41,543 nt of DNA from Alphaproteobacteria bacterium MarineAlpha5_Bin7 (GCA_002938195.1 PTKX01000008.1:1-41543); one strand, 5' to 3'; shown: positions 1 through 7,983, numbered from the stretch's first letter. Notes: a model not told the origin generated them from the letters alone. Translations and numbers: made by a program.

Positions 1-568
1 GATAGCCAACATAGTCAGCTAAATCAATTTGTTCAGCAACCCAACCAGGCATTTCAGAAGTAAGTTTTTTACCACATATATCCCCTTCAAAAGGAGCTCC
101 TGCTTGGAGAATATCAAAATCTACTGTTCCAGTAGCAATTGATTGCTGAAGTCTTGCATTATAATCAGCTTGAGCCAAGTCAATCCAATTAATTTTCGCT
201 CCGGTATATTTTTCCCAAGGTTTCAAAAAACCTCTGTGAAGCATGTTATGAAGGTTAAATGAATCTAAACCCATAAAGTTTAGTTCAACACCTGCAAATT
301 CTCCTTCTTTTACTCTTTCTTTAGTTCCACCAAGACACATTTCTCCAACTTTTTGGAATTCAGCATCTCCAGGAGAACCTGCTCCAACTCCAGGAATTTT
401 TAGAATAGCTTTTCTGAGTTCAGAATGACCATCAGCAAATGCACTTGTTGCAACTGATGATAATCCTCCACTCATAGCAGCTATAGCACCAGCAGAAGCA
501 GCCCCTTTAACAAAGCTACGTCTATCCATCCCGTGTTTGAGCGCATATTCGTAAAGTGATTTTTTCAT
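1..568 (-). CDS. ABC transporter sugar-type substrate-binding protein, Tat-exported (partial)
   Basis: The minus-strand reading frame starts at ATG 566-568 and runs off the left edge, so only the first 189 residues are visible. It opens with a short basic stretch and a twin-arginine motif (D-RRSFVKG, residues about 15-22), then an Ala/Gly-rich hydrophobic segment ending near AFADG (about 43-47). This is a Tat signal peptide, so the protein probably folds before export to the periplasm. The mature part (LNFMGLDSFNLHNML, KPWEKYTGAKINW, LQQSIATGTVDFDIL) has the character of family 1 extracellular solute-binding proteins that feed sugar or glycerol-phosphate ABC importers. A strong Shine-Dalgarno (GGAGG) lies just before the start. 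The gene is divergent from sugar-metabolising genes, which suggests a shared substrate. Ligand unknown; permease and ATPase genes would lie outside the window. Confidence 0.85.
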   Translation of the reverse strand, partial: MKKSLYEYALKHGMDRRSFVKGAASAGAIAAMSGGLSSVATSAFADGHSELRKAILKIPGVGAGSPGDAEFQKVGEMCLGGTKERVKEGEFAGVELNFMGLDSFNLHNMLHRGFLKPWEKYTGAKINWIDLAQADYNARLQQSIATGTVDFDILQAGAPFEGDICGKKLTSEMPGWVAEQIDLADYVGY

Positions 569-711
569 ATTTCCTCCTAAAAATATGTTTAAATTTAAAC
601 TATTCTAACAAAGTAAAAAAAACAAGTTTCTTTATTGGATAATTAGCTTGATTTTTTTAACAAATGATTAATAATTTTCATTAATATTCACAAATATTAT
701 CAATATTCGAT
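569..711. promoter_or_regulatory. Divergent intergenic region between ABC binding protein and sugar catabolic genes
   Basis: This 143-base gap must hold the promoters for both directions. Next to the minus-strand gene are its strong ribosome binding site (about 571-577) and, just beyond, a perfect 14-bp palindrome GTTTAAATTTAAAC at 587-600. That position would overlap the transcription start or the 5' leader, so it is a candidate operator. The plus-strand side (650-710) is almost pure A/T with repeated ATTAAT and AATATT words and no clear Shine-Dalgarno before ATG 712. No regulator gene is adjacent in the window. AT-rich palindromes arise easily by chance in this base composition. Confidence 0.4.
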
Positions 712-1734
712 ATGTTTAATGAAAAAAAATTAGGAAAATCAAATATTAATATATCCTCAATTGGATTTGGAGGAGCGCCAATAGGAGATCTTTTTGAAAA
801 TCTTGATGATAGTTTATGTCAAGAAATACTCAAAGAATCTTATAAAAAGGGCTTAAATTTTTACGACACTTCCCCCTATTATGGCTCAGGTTTGAGTGAA
901 GTAAGAATTGGAAATTTTTTAAAGTCAATTAAACGCGAAGAAATAGTTTTGAGCACTAAAGTAGGTAGATACTTAACACCTGAAGATCCAAATAAAATTA
1001 ATAGAGGAGCTTTTAAAGGAGGACTAAATTTTGTTCCTAATATTGATTATACCTATGATGGAGTAATGAGATCATTTGAACAATCACTTGAGAGATTAAA
1101 TATATCAAAAATAGATGTCTGTTTAATTCATGATGTTGATACATGGACGCACGGTGATGAGATGGAAGTACATTTTAAAACAGCAATGAATGGAGCTTAC
1201 AAAGCTATATCAAAACTTAAAGAAGATAATATGATTCAAGCAATTGGTGTAGGCGTTAATGAAACAGAAATGTGTGTTAGGTTTGCTCAAGAGGGAGATT
1301 TTGATTGTATGATTTTAGCAGGTAGATATACTTTACTTGAACAAGATGGTCTTGAAAATTTTTTTCCTATGGCACTAAAAAAAAATATTGGCATTATTCT
1401 TGCTGGAGTATTTAATTCGGGTATACTAGCAAAAGGAATAGAATCAAATTCAACCTACGACTATGGTAAAATTCCTAGTCATATTGCTGAAAAATATATT
1501 AAGATAGATAAAGTGTGCAAAGAATTTAATATACCTATAGCAGCCGCAGCTTTGCAATTTTGTAATGCCAATGAAGCTGTTTCAACAATGATTTTAGGAA
1601 TGGATCGGCCAATACAAATTAATGAAAATATTGATCTTTTTAATTATAAAATTAATCCTGAATTTTGGCAAAAACTAATTAAAGAAAATCTTATTGACCC
1701 TATGTCACCTGTTCCAAAAGAAATAAATCAGTAA
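712..1734 (+). CDS. Aldo/keto reductase, D-threo-aldose / L-fucose dehydrogenase type
   Basis: A 340-residue TIM-barrel aldo/keto reductase. The catalytic tetrad is visible: Asp52 and Tyr57 in FYDTSPYYGSG, Lys83 in STKVGR, and His140 in CLIHDVD. The N-terminal GFGGAPIGDLF and the SPYYGSGLSEVRIG segment are typical of the branch that holds D-threo-aldose 1-dehydrogenase (L-fucose/L-galactose dehydrogenase) and pyridoxal 4-dehydrogenase; these oxidise a cyclic sugar to a lactone with NAD(P)+. It is the first gene of a plus-strand set followed by an isomerase-like barrel and two sugar kinases, and is divergent from a sugar-type binding protein, so a role in sugar breakdown is likely. The exact sugar cannot be read from sequence. 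Length is normal for the family and no leader peptide is present, so it is cytoplasmic. Confidence 0.85.
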   Translation: MFNEKKLGKSNINISSIGFGGAPIGDLFENLDDSLCQEILKESYKKGLNFYDTSPYYGSGLSEVRIGNFLKSIKREEIVLSTKVGRYLTPEDPNKINRGAFKGGLNFVPNIDYTYDGVMRSFEQSLERLNISKIDVCLIHDVDTWTHGDEMEVHFKTAMNGAYKAISKLKEDNMIQAIGVGVNETEMCVRFAQEGDFDCMILAGRYTLLEQDGLENFFPMALKKNIGIILAGVFNSGILAKGIESNSTYDYGKIPSHIAEKYIKIDKVCKEFNIPIAAAALQFCNANEAVSTMILGMDRPIQINENIDLFNYKINPEFWQKLIKENLIDPMSPVPKEINQ

Positions 1735-1738
1735 ATAT

Positions 1739-2719
1739 ATGTTAGGAAGTAGATTTGCAGCGAGACTTAATTCCTTTTCATCTAAACCTGAATTATTTTG
1801 GGAAGGAAAATCTACTATTGAAACAATTGATCTTATTAATAGAGCTGCCACAGTGAAAGGATTAACTGATATTGATTTAAATTATCCTGACCACACAAAA
1901 AAAAATTTTCTCGATATAATTAGTTGCTTGAAGGATAGCGACTTAAACATTAACGGATTGGCTATGAGATATTATGATAATCCTGCCTTTAAGCTCGGAG
2001 CTTTTACTCATCCTGATAAAAAAATTCGTCAGGAAGCCATAGATTTAACAAAAAACGGTATTGATTGCGCTAGAGAAACTGGATGTAATCTAATGACATT
2101 ATGGCTTGGACAAGATGGTTTTGATTATAGTTTTCAAGCAGATTACAAAGATTTATGGCAAAAAGAAATAGAAGCAATACATGAAGTGGCACTACATGAT
2201 CCAGAATGTAAAATCAGCATTGAATACAAACCTAATGAACCAAGAGCATATTCATTATTACCAAATTTAACATCAACACTTCTAGCAATATCCGAGATAG
2301 GTTTAAAAAACTTAGGTGTAACATTAGATTTTGCACATTTGCTTTATGCTAATGAACAACCTGCCTTTGCTGCCGCAATGGTTTCAAAAAAATCGCAATT
2401 ATTAGGTGTTCATCTTAACGATGCATATGGGAAAAGAGATGATGGATTAATGGTGGGATCAGTCCATTTTCATGCAACTGTTGAGTTTTTATATCAGATA
2501 ATACAAGATGGATATGATGGTGTAATATATTTTGATACATTTCCTAATATTACAGATCTTGATCCAGTAAATGAATGTCAAACTAACATAGAAACTGTTA
2601 AAAAAATTTTAAAAATAGCGCACCGTATTTTAAAGGATAAAAAATTCTCAGAATCAATACAAATACAAGATCCAATTACTACTCAACAAATTTTTTTCGA
2701 TTCTCTAAAAAATGAATAG
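1739..2719 (+). CDS. Sugar isomerase/epimerase TIM barrel, L-rhamnose-isomerase-like
   Basis: A 326-residue protein of the xylose-isomerase-like TIM-barrel superfamily. Putative metal ligands and catalytic residues occur in the expected order: Glu162 and Lys164 (SIEYKP), Asp197 and His200 (TLDFAHLL), His225 (GVHLND) and Asp266 (YFDTFP). The spacing Glu-Lys (+2), Glu to first Asp (+35) and Asp-His (+3) matches what I remember for Pseudomonas stutzeri L-rhamnose isomerase, which also ends with Asp rather than Glu. That enzyme is promiscuous toward aldose/ketose pairs, so the substrate is open. The gene starts 4 bases after the aldo/keto reductase stop and overlaps the next kinase by 8 bases, so the three are probably co-translated. 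Alternative: a generic sugar-phosphate isomerase/epimerase. Confidence 0.75.
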   Translation: MLGSRFAARLNSFSSKPELFWEGKSTIETIDLINRAATVKGLTDIDLNYPDHTKKNFLDIISCLKDSDLNINGLAMRYYDNPAFKLGAFTHPDKKIRQEAIDLTKNGIDCARETGCNLMTLWLGQDGFDYSFQADYKDLWQKEIEAIHEVALHDPECKISIEYKPNEPRAYSLLPNLTSTLLAISEIGLKNLGVTLDFAHLLYANEQPAFAAAMVSKKSQLLGVHLNDAYGKRDDGLMVGSVHFHATVEFLYQIIQDGYDGVIYFDTFPNITDLDPVNECQTNIETVKKILKIAHRILKDKKFSESIQIQDPITTQQIFFDSLKNE

Positions 2720-3572
2720 TAAGGGCGTAATCGTTGTAGGTAGTTTGCATTATGACATTTTTGTTCAATCTTCGCACTTACCTAAAGCAGGAGAAATAGT
2801 TGTAGGTAATGATTGGTATCCAAAATTAGGAGGCAAAGGAGGTAATCAAGCTATAGCTGCATCGGAGTATGGGTGTTTTACTAAAATAATAAGCGTTGTT
2901 GGAGATGATACATTTGGAAAATATATGTTGGATAAAATAAATTTAACGAATGTAAATACTGATGACATACAAATTAATAATAAATACAATTCTGGAATGA
3001 GTGTTGCCCTCTCTGATAGCGAAGGTGAGTACGGAGCAGTAATAGTTTCAGGAGCAAATTTTCATATAAAACCTGAAATATTTAAAAGTTTAAAAATTTG
3101 GGAAAATTGTAAAATTTTGATGATTCAAAATGAAATTGATGAAAATACAAATATTGCTGCAGCGACTAATGCTAAATTAAATGGATTAAAAGTATGTTTA
3201 AATGCATCTCCACCAAAAAAAATCATTTCAAGATTGATTGATAATATAGATATTTTAATAGTTAATACAATTGAAGCCGAATATCTATCTCAAGAAAAAA
3301 TAACTAGTCTTGAAGAGGCAAAAAATATATCAAAAAAACTTTCAGATATTTATAAGACTGTCATTATTACTTCTGGGGGTAAGGGAGTTACAGCTTGCAA
3401 AAAGAATGACTCTCCCTTTCATATTCCGGCGTTAAATGTTAAGGTTAATAGTACGCATGGAGCAGGGGATGTATTTGCAGGAACATTATGTGCAGCCCTT
3501 GCCGCGGACTTAAATTTATTAGACGCAATTACATTGTCTAATGAAAAAGCTGGCTTTCATATTGCAAAATAA
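2712..3572 (+). CDS. PfkB-family sugar kinase (ribokinase-like), short C-terminus
   Basis: A 286-residue ribokinase-fold kinase. The substrate-binding signature LGGKGGNQAIAA is at residues 39-50 and the ATP/anion-hole motif HGAGD at 249-253, with Asp253 as the expected catalytic base. It overlaps the upstream isomerase gene by 8 bases. Compared with the neighbouring kinase, and with ribokinases of about 305 residues, it stops about 17-20 residues early: it ends at AGFHIAK, just after the helix holding the late adenine-site residues, and lacks the usual final PSREEI-like helix. I found no frameshifted continuation downstream. It likely phosphorylates the sugar product of the preceding isomerase; whether that is ribose, a ketose or something else is not decided by sequence. 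Confidence 0.8.
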   Translation: MNSKGVIVVGSLHYDIFVQSSHLPKAGEIVVGNDWYPKLGGKGGNQAIAASEYGCFTKIISVVGDDTFGKYMLDKINLTNVNTDDIQINNKYNSGMSVALSDSEGEYGAVIVSGANFHIKPEIFKSLKIWENCKILMIQNEIDENTNIAAATNAKLNGLKVCLNASPPKKIISRLIDNIDILIVNTIEAEYLSQEKITSLEEAKNISKKLSDIYKTVIITSGGKGVTACKKNDSPFHIPALNVKVNSTHGAGDVFAGTLCAALAADLNLLDAITLSNEKAGFHIAK

Positions 3573-3602
3573 TTAGATATAAAGTTAAATAATTTATTAG
3601 TT

Positions 3603-4517
3603 ATGAAAAATATTTGTATATTAGGAGTGTTTGTTGCAGATCTTGCTTTTTTTGGCGATGAAATTCCTGTTAGTGGTGAAACAGTCATAGGAAAGGAATA
3701 TATCATAGGTCCAGGAGGCAAAGGATCTAATCAGGCAGTTGCAGCGGCCAAAGCTGGAATTAAAACCTATTTTATATCCAAAATAGGAGATGATCAATTT
3801 GGTCAAATGGCAAAAGAAATTTATAATAAATCTGGAGTTGATTACTCTAGGGTAATAACTTCTAAAGAGCACTCAACAGGTGCTGCCGGCATTATAGTTA
3901 ATAATCGAGGTCAAAATGCAATTAGCGTGGTCACAGGGGCTGGAGGAGCTATTACTAAAGAGGATTTTAATAATTCCATGGATATAGTTTCTAATTCATC
4001 AGTATTTCTTACTAATTTAGAAATTCCAGTAGAAGTTGTGTATTACTCTCTTAAAAAAGCCAGAGAAAACAATGTTACAACTATTTTAAATCCTGCTCCT
4101 GCATCAGAATTCTCTCAAGAAAACTTCCATCTAGTAGATTTTTTTACTCCTAATGAGACAGAAACAGCTTTTTTTGTTAAACAAAAAGTAGAAAGTAAAG
4201 ACGATGCAAAGCAAGCTGCAGAAAAATTATTGGATATGGGTATAAAGAATGTAGTTATTACATTAGGTGAAAAAGGAGCCTATTATGCTAATAGCAATGA
4301 ACACTTTCACGTTGACGCAATTAATTTAGGAGACAAAGTAATAGATACTACAGGGGCCGGTGATGCTTTTAATGCGGGATTTGCAGTAGCTTTAACTGAA
4401 GGTAAGAGTATTAAAGAATCTATAATTTTTGCCAATGCAACGGCAGGTCTTTCAACGACTAAAATTGGAACAGCTAAGTCTATGCCTTTACGTAGTGAAA
4501 TTGATGATTTATTATAG
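3603..4517 (+). CDS. Ribokinase-like PfkB sugar kinase
   Basis: A full-length 304-residue ribokinase-fold enzyme. It has GPGGKGSNQAVAAA at residues 36-48 (signature 1, sugar binding) and DTTGAGDAFNAGFA at 248-261 (signature 2, with catalytic Asp254), plus the conserved NPAPA segment and a C-terminal helix ending in RSEIDDLL. This is the better match to true ribokinase (RbsK) of the two tandem kinases. It lies 30 bases after the first kinase and is probably in the same transcript. The two paralogues differ clearly, so they probably act on different sugars or steps rather than being a recent duplication. Cytoplasmic, ATP-dependent. Confidence 0.85.
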   Translation: MKNICILGVFVADLAFFGDEIPVSGETVIGKEYIIGPGGKGSNQAVAAAKAGIKTYFISKIGDDQFGQMAKEIYNKSGVDYSRVITSKEHSTGAAGIIVNNRGQNAISVVTGAGGAITKEDFNNSMDIVSNSSVFLTNLEIPVEVVYYSLKKARENNVTTILNPAPASEFSQENFHLVDFFTPNETETAFFVKQKVESKDDAKQAAEKLLDMGIKNVVITLGEKGAYYANSNEHFHVDAINLGDKVIDTTGAGDAFNAGFAVALTEGKSIKESIIFANATAGLSTTKIGTAKSMPLRSEIDDLL

Positions 4518-4531
4518 AAAGCAATTTTTAT

Positions 4532-4711
4532 ATGAAACTATTTCTTGAAAGATTACTTTATTTTTGGGCTGGCATTACAGTTATTGGTCTTGGAATCGCA
4601 GCTTTATATTGGGCAATTAAAGTAGTCATATATATTGCCTTTATATCGTTATTTGTCGCTATAGCAGCAACTGCTTTTTACCATTTTTATTGGGTACAAA
4701 GAGATAAGTAG
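4532..4711 (+). CDS. Small hypothetical membrane protein, 59 aa
   Basis: An ATG-started frame of 59 codons beginning 14 bases after the ribokinase stop and ending 32 bases before the exonuclease start. Almost the whole chain is hydrophobic: residues about 10-30 (FWAGITVIGLGIAALYWAI) and 31-50 (VVIYIAFISLFVAIAATAF) form two likely transmembrane helices, followed by a short polar end (YWVQRDK). I do not recognise a family. The tight fit between two genes on the same strand and the clean hydrophobic pattern make it a plausible real gene. Confidence 0.55.
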   Translation: MKLFLERLLYFWAGITVIGLGIAALYWAIKVVIYIAFISLFVAIAATAFYHFYWVQRDK

Positions 4712-4743
4712 TCTATTTTGCATTTAAATATTTTTTATCGACA

Positions 4744-6273
4744 ATGCCAAATAATTTAATTGCTAATAAACAAGTCTTCTGGGATTTAGAAACATCAGGA
4801 GCCGGAAAGAAAGAACATCCTAAGGCTTTTGGAAGCACTCCCAAATGGGAACAAATACTTCAGATAGCTGCAATAGTAGTAGATGAACAACTTCAACCTA
4901 CCAATCAGAACATGAACGAATTTTGTAGACCACGAACTTCAATTATAGCTCAACCAGGAGCATTGCTAACTACTCAGCAAGGTATAAGAGAGTCTTTACA
5001 AGCTAGACATTCATCTTATGAATTAATATCAATGATTAATAATCAATTTGAGGAATGGAAAAAAGAAAACAATAATTTAGTTTTCATCGGACATAATATA
5101 ATTTCATTTGATAGCACGGTTTTGGAATACAATTTATTTAATAATTTATTCTTTCCTTATATTGATAGAAAAAATAGAGGGGATACACTTAATTTAGCAA
5201 GAGCATTATATGCTATAAATCCCTCTGCTATTAAAACACCTCTTACAGAAAGAGGTAATCCAAGTTTTCGTCTAGAAAAATTAGCTGAATTAAACAACCT
5301 TCCTGTAGAGTTTGCTCATGATGCTTACAGTGATGTAAAAACTTCAATTGCTCTAACTAAATTTGTACATGATTCTGATCCTGAAAGTTGGTCTCAACTA
5401 GCAATGACTATGAATAAAGAAAAAGCTATTGAATTTATTAATACTAATAAAGGATTTTGTTATTTAACTACTTTTGCAGGTAGAATAAAATTAGAGGCAC
5501 TTTCAGTGGTGTGTGAATCTTCATATAGTGGTTGGTATAATGCTTTTAATTTAGCTTTTGATCCGACACCTTTATTGGAAGCTAATCTTGATGAATTTAA
5601 AACATTAATTAAGAAAAAAAACAGATATGTCATAACAAATCAGCATCCTATTTTATTACCTGGAAAGTTAGCAACCAATTTTGAACCCTACAACGAACTG
5701 GGATCAGATATTTTAAATGAACGTGCAAAAATGGTTTTTAAAAATAAATCTTTAGCCAATAAATTCAAACATATGGAAACTGATCGTCAATTAGAAAAAC
5801 TAGATGAAAGTTCTCAAGATAATATTTTTCCTGAAAGTAAAGCAAATAAATTTAGTGAATTTGGACAACAAGATGTTATTAAAAATTTCCATGAACAAAA
5901 AACTTGGGAAGAAAAATACAAAGTTGCTCTAACCTTACGTGATCCAAGAGCTAGTTTTATAGCTAAACGATTAATATTTGATGAAAACCCATCTATTCTT
6001 TCTGAACAAGATTTTAAAATGATTCACAGAGAATTACATGATCGTCTAGTAATTAATCAAGAAAGACCGTTTACAACTATTCCAGAGGCAATGAATCAAA
6101 TAGATAACGAATTGGCAAAGATTGAATCCAATGATGATCAGGAAAAAGATAAAAAGTTAAAAATTCTTAATGATTATAATACATATTTAATTTTTCTAGA
6201 GAAATATTTTAAGAATCAAAATGCGAAACCACTAAAAAGTGGTGCAGAATTGATAAAACAAATTTTTGGTTAA
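4744..6273 (+). CDS. sbcB: Exonuclease I-like DEDDh 3'-5' exonuclease
   Basis: A 509-residue protein with an N-terminal DEDDh nuclease domain. Acidic metal ligands are Asp14 and Glu16 (FWDLETSG), Asp123 (IGHNIISFDS) and Asp197, with general-base His192 in FAHDAYSDV, the same order and spacing as Escherichia coli exonuclease I. A middle region (KGFCYLTTFAG, QHPILLPG) and a C-terminal helical region (LTLRDPRASFIAKRL, DFKMIHRELHDRL) also resemble the SH3-like and helical parts of ExoI. ExoI degrades single-stranded DNA from 3' ends in mismatch repair and recombination. Its stop overlaps the uppP start in a TAATG junction. The gene symbol is given by resemblance; a divergent relative with another substrate is possible. 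Confidence 0.75.
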   Translation: MPNNLIANKQVFWDLETSGAGKKEHPKAFGSTPKWEQILQIAAIVVDEQLQPTNQNMNEFCRPRTSIIAQPGALLTTQQGIRESLQARHSSYELISMINNQFEEWKKENNNLVFIGHNIISFDSTVLEYNLFNNLFFPYIDRKNRGDTLNLARALYAINPSAIKTPLTERGNPSFRLEKLAELNNLPVEFAHDAYSDVKTSIALTKFVHDSDPESWSQLAMTMNKEKAIEFINTNKGFCYLTTFAGRIKLEALSVVCESSYSGWYNAFNLAFDPTPLLEANLDEFKTLIKKKNRYVITNQHPILLPGKLATNFEPYNELGSDILNERAKMVFKNKSLANKFKHMETDRQLEKLDESSQDNIFPESKANKFSEFGQQDVIKNFHEQKTWEEKYKVALTLRDPRASFIAKRLIFDENPSILSEQDFKMIHRELHDRLVINQERPFTTIPEAMNQIDNELAKIESNDDQEKDKKLKILNDYNTYLIFLEKYFKNQNAKPLKSGAELIKQIFG

Positions 6274-7061
6274 TGTTTGAACTTCAATATTTTGTTTTAG
6301 GCCTTATTCAAGGAATAACAGAATTTTTACCTATCAGTTCTTCAGCCCACCTTATTTTAATCTCAGAGTTAACAAACTGGGAGGATCAAGGAATTTTCTC
6401 TGATATTGCAGTTCATGTAGGAACTTTAATTGCAGTAATTCTTTATCTCTTAAAAGATCTCAGAATTATTTTGATAGATTTTTTTAACTTTAGAAAAAGT
6501 AATAGCAAGAATTTTGCAATTAAAATTTTTATAGCAACATTGCCTGCGCTTATTATTGGTTTTATTGTCTATGAATATTTTATTATTTATTTTCGCAATT
6601 TGACTGTAATTGCATTGGCAAGTATTATTTTTGCTATAATATTATATTTGGCAGATCAAAGAAAAAATTTAAACAAGAAATGGGAAGATTTAAATTATAT
6701 TGAAGTTTTTTTTATTGGTTTATGGCAATCTTTAGCTTTTATACCAGGTGCAAGCAGGGCAGGTGTTACTATTACAGGCGCTAGATTTATAGGAGTGAAG
6801 AGAAAATCATCAGCTATATTTTCTATGCTACTATCAATTCCAATAATTTTAGGCTCCCTGAGTTTATCAATTGTTGATCTTTTTTCTAAGCAATCAATTG
6901 AAATTAATCTAACTCAACCTATTTTTGCTGCTTGTATTGCGTGTATTACAGCTTTAATCTCTATTCATACTATGATGAAAATATTAAAGTTTACTAATTT
7001 TAACATATTTATAATATATAGAATTATACTAGGTATTTTATTATTGATATTTTATGCTTAA
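6273..7061 (+). CDS. uppP: Undecaprenyl-diphosphatase (UppP/BacA type)
   Basis: A 262-residue polytopic inner-membrane phosphatase that converts undecaprenyl diphosphate to the monophosphate, recycling the lipid carrier for peptidoglycan and surface polysaccharide synthesis. Motif 1 (GLIQGITEFLPISSSAH, residues 10-26, with Glu17 and the SSS run) and motif 2 (PGASRAG, 158-164, with Arg162) are both present. Several long hydrophobic segments match the family topology. The start overlaps the preceding stop in TAATG and the end overlaps the next gene by 8 bases, pointing to translational coupling on both sides. Length is usual for the family. Confidence 0.95.
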   Translation: MFELQYFVLGLIQGITEFLPISSSAHLILISELTNWEDQGIFSDIAVHVGTLIAVILYLLKDLRIILIDFFNFRKSNSKNFAIKIFIATLPALIIGFIVYEYFIIYFRNLTVIALASIIFAIILYLADQRKNLNKKWEDLNYIEVFFIGLWQSLAFIPGASRAGVTITGARFIGVKRKSSAIFSMLLSIPIILGSLSLSIVDLFSKQSIEINLTQPIFAACIACITALISIHTMMKILKFTNFNIFIIYRIILGILLLIFYA

Positions 7062-7983
7062 ATTACGAGGAACTTATTGCGCGGCGTTAACGCCCATTCA
7101 TGATGATTATTCAATTGATAAGAAATTATTTCTTGCACACTGTAAAAACCTTCTCTCGGAAGGTTTAGATGGTTTAGCAATATTTGGCACAACTGGAGAA
7201 GCTAATTCATTTAATGTAAATGAAAAAATTGAAGCAATACATTATTTAATTGATAACGGTATTAACCCAGATAAAATTATAGCTGGAACAGGGCAGTGTT
7301 CTGTTACTGATACTGTTTTACTTAGCAAAGAAGTATCACAACTAAAAGTTAAAGGTATATTAGTATTGCCTGCTTTTTTTTATAAGAATGTAAAAGATGA
7401 TGGTATTGTTGAATATTATAAACAGATAGTTGAAGGAGTAGGCGACGAAAATCTTCATTACGTGCTTTATAATATTCCACAAGTCTCAGGTATTAAAATT
7501 AATATAAGTATTCTCGAAAGATTAATTAATCTATTTCCGAATAATATCATTGGAATGAAAGATTCTAGTGGCGATCTTGATAATATGCTCCAAGTCATAA
7601 AATCAATTAGTGATTTTTCATTATTTTCAGGCTCAGACAGTTTAGCTTTAAAAGTTTGTCAATATGGTGGAGCAGGGGCTATTACTGCAACCTCTAATAT
7701 TTCAGGTAAACTTCTTAGTTATCTAATAAACAATCATGAAAATGAATCCAATATTGAAAATTTTCAAGAGTTACAGAATTTACAAGTTCAAATTCGGTCA
7801 ACACTTTTTAATCAGGAGCCTATTAGTGCTCTTAAGGCATTTTTATCAGTTAATAATAATGATGAAAATTGGAATAGAATTACGCCGCCCCTTAACACCA
7901 TTATTGAACCTCAAAAAGATAAGACAGTGATTGCATTAATAGAGTTAATAAAAAAAATGGAAGAACTTTTATCTAATTCTTGA
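7054..7983 (+). CDS. DapA/N-acetylneuraminate-lyase family class I aldolase
   Basis: A 309-residue (beta/alpha)8 protein of the DHDPS/NAL family. The Schiff-base lysine is Lys169 (IGMKDSSGD), the conserved tyrosine is Tyr139 (YNIP) and the threonine pair is in FGTTGEAN (46-47). The arginine that true 4-hydroxy-tetrahydrodipicolinate synthases carry five residues after the tyrosine is valine here (YNIPQV), so it is probably not the lysine-pathway enzyme but another pyruvate-dependent aldolase or dehydratase (for example sugar-acid, hydroxyproline or sialic-acid type). It overlaps uppP by 8 bases at its start and convergent fxsA by 15 bases at its end. Substrate unresolved. Confidence 0.8.
   Translation: MLKLRGTYCAALTPIHDDYSIDKKLFLAHCKNLLSEGLDGLAIFGTTGEANSFNVNEKIEAIHYLIDNGINPDKIIAGTGQCSVTDTVLLSKEVSQLKVKGILVLPAFFYKNVKDDGIVEYYKQIVEGVGDENLHYVLYNIPQVSGIKINISILERLINLFPNNIIGMKDSSGDLDNMLQVIKSISDFSLFSGSDSLALKVCQYGGAGAITATSNISGKLLSYLINNHENESNIENFQELQNLQVQIRSTLFNQEPISALKAFLSVNNNDENWNRITPPLNTIIEPQKDKTVIALIELIKKMEELLSNS

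Noticed and set aside
3621-3872. Minus-strand open frame inside the ribokinase gene
   Set aside because: It is antisense to a well-supported enzyme and its translation resembles no known protein; it reflects chance openness of the opposite strand. Similar antisense frames elsewhere (for example in dcd-like, tyrS, mnmA and sufC) were dropped for the same reason.
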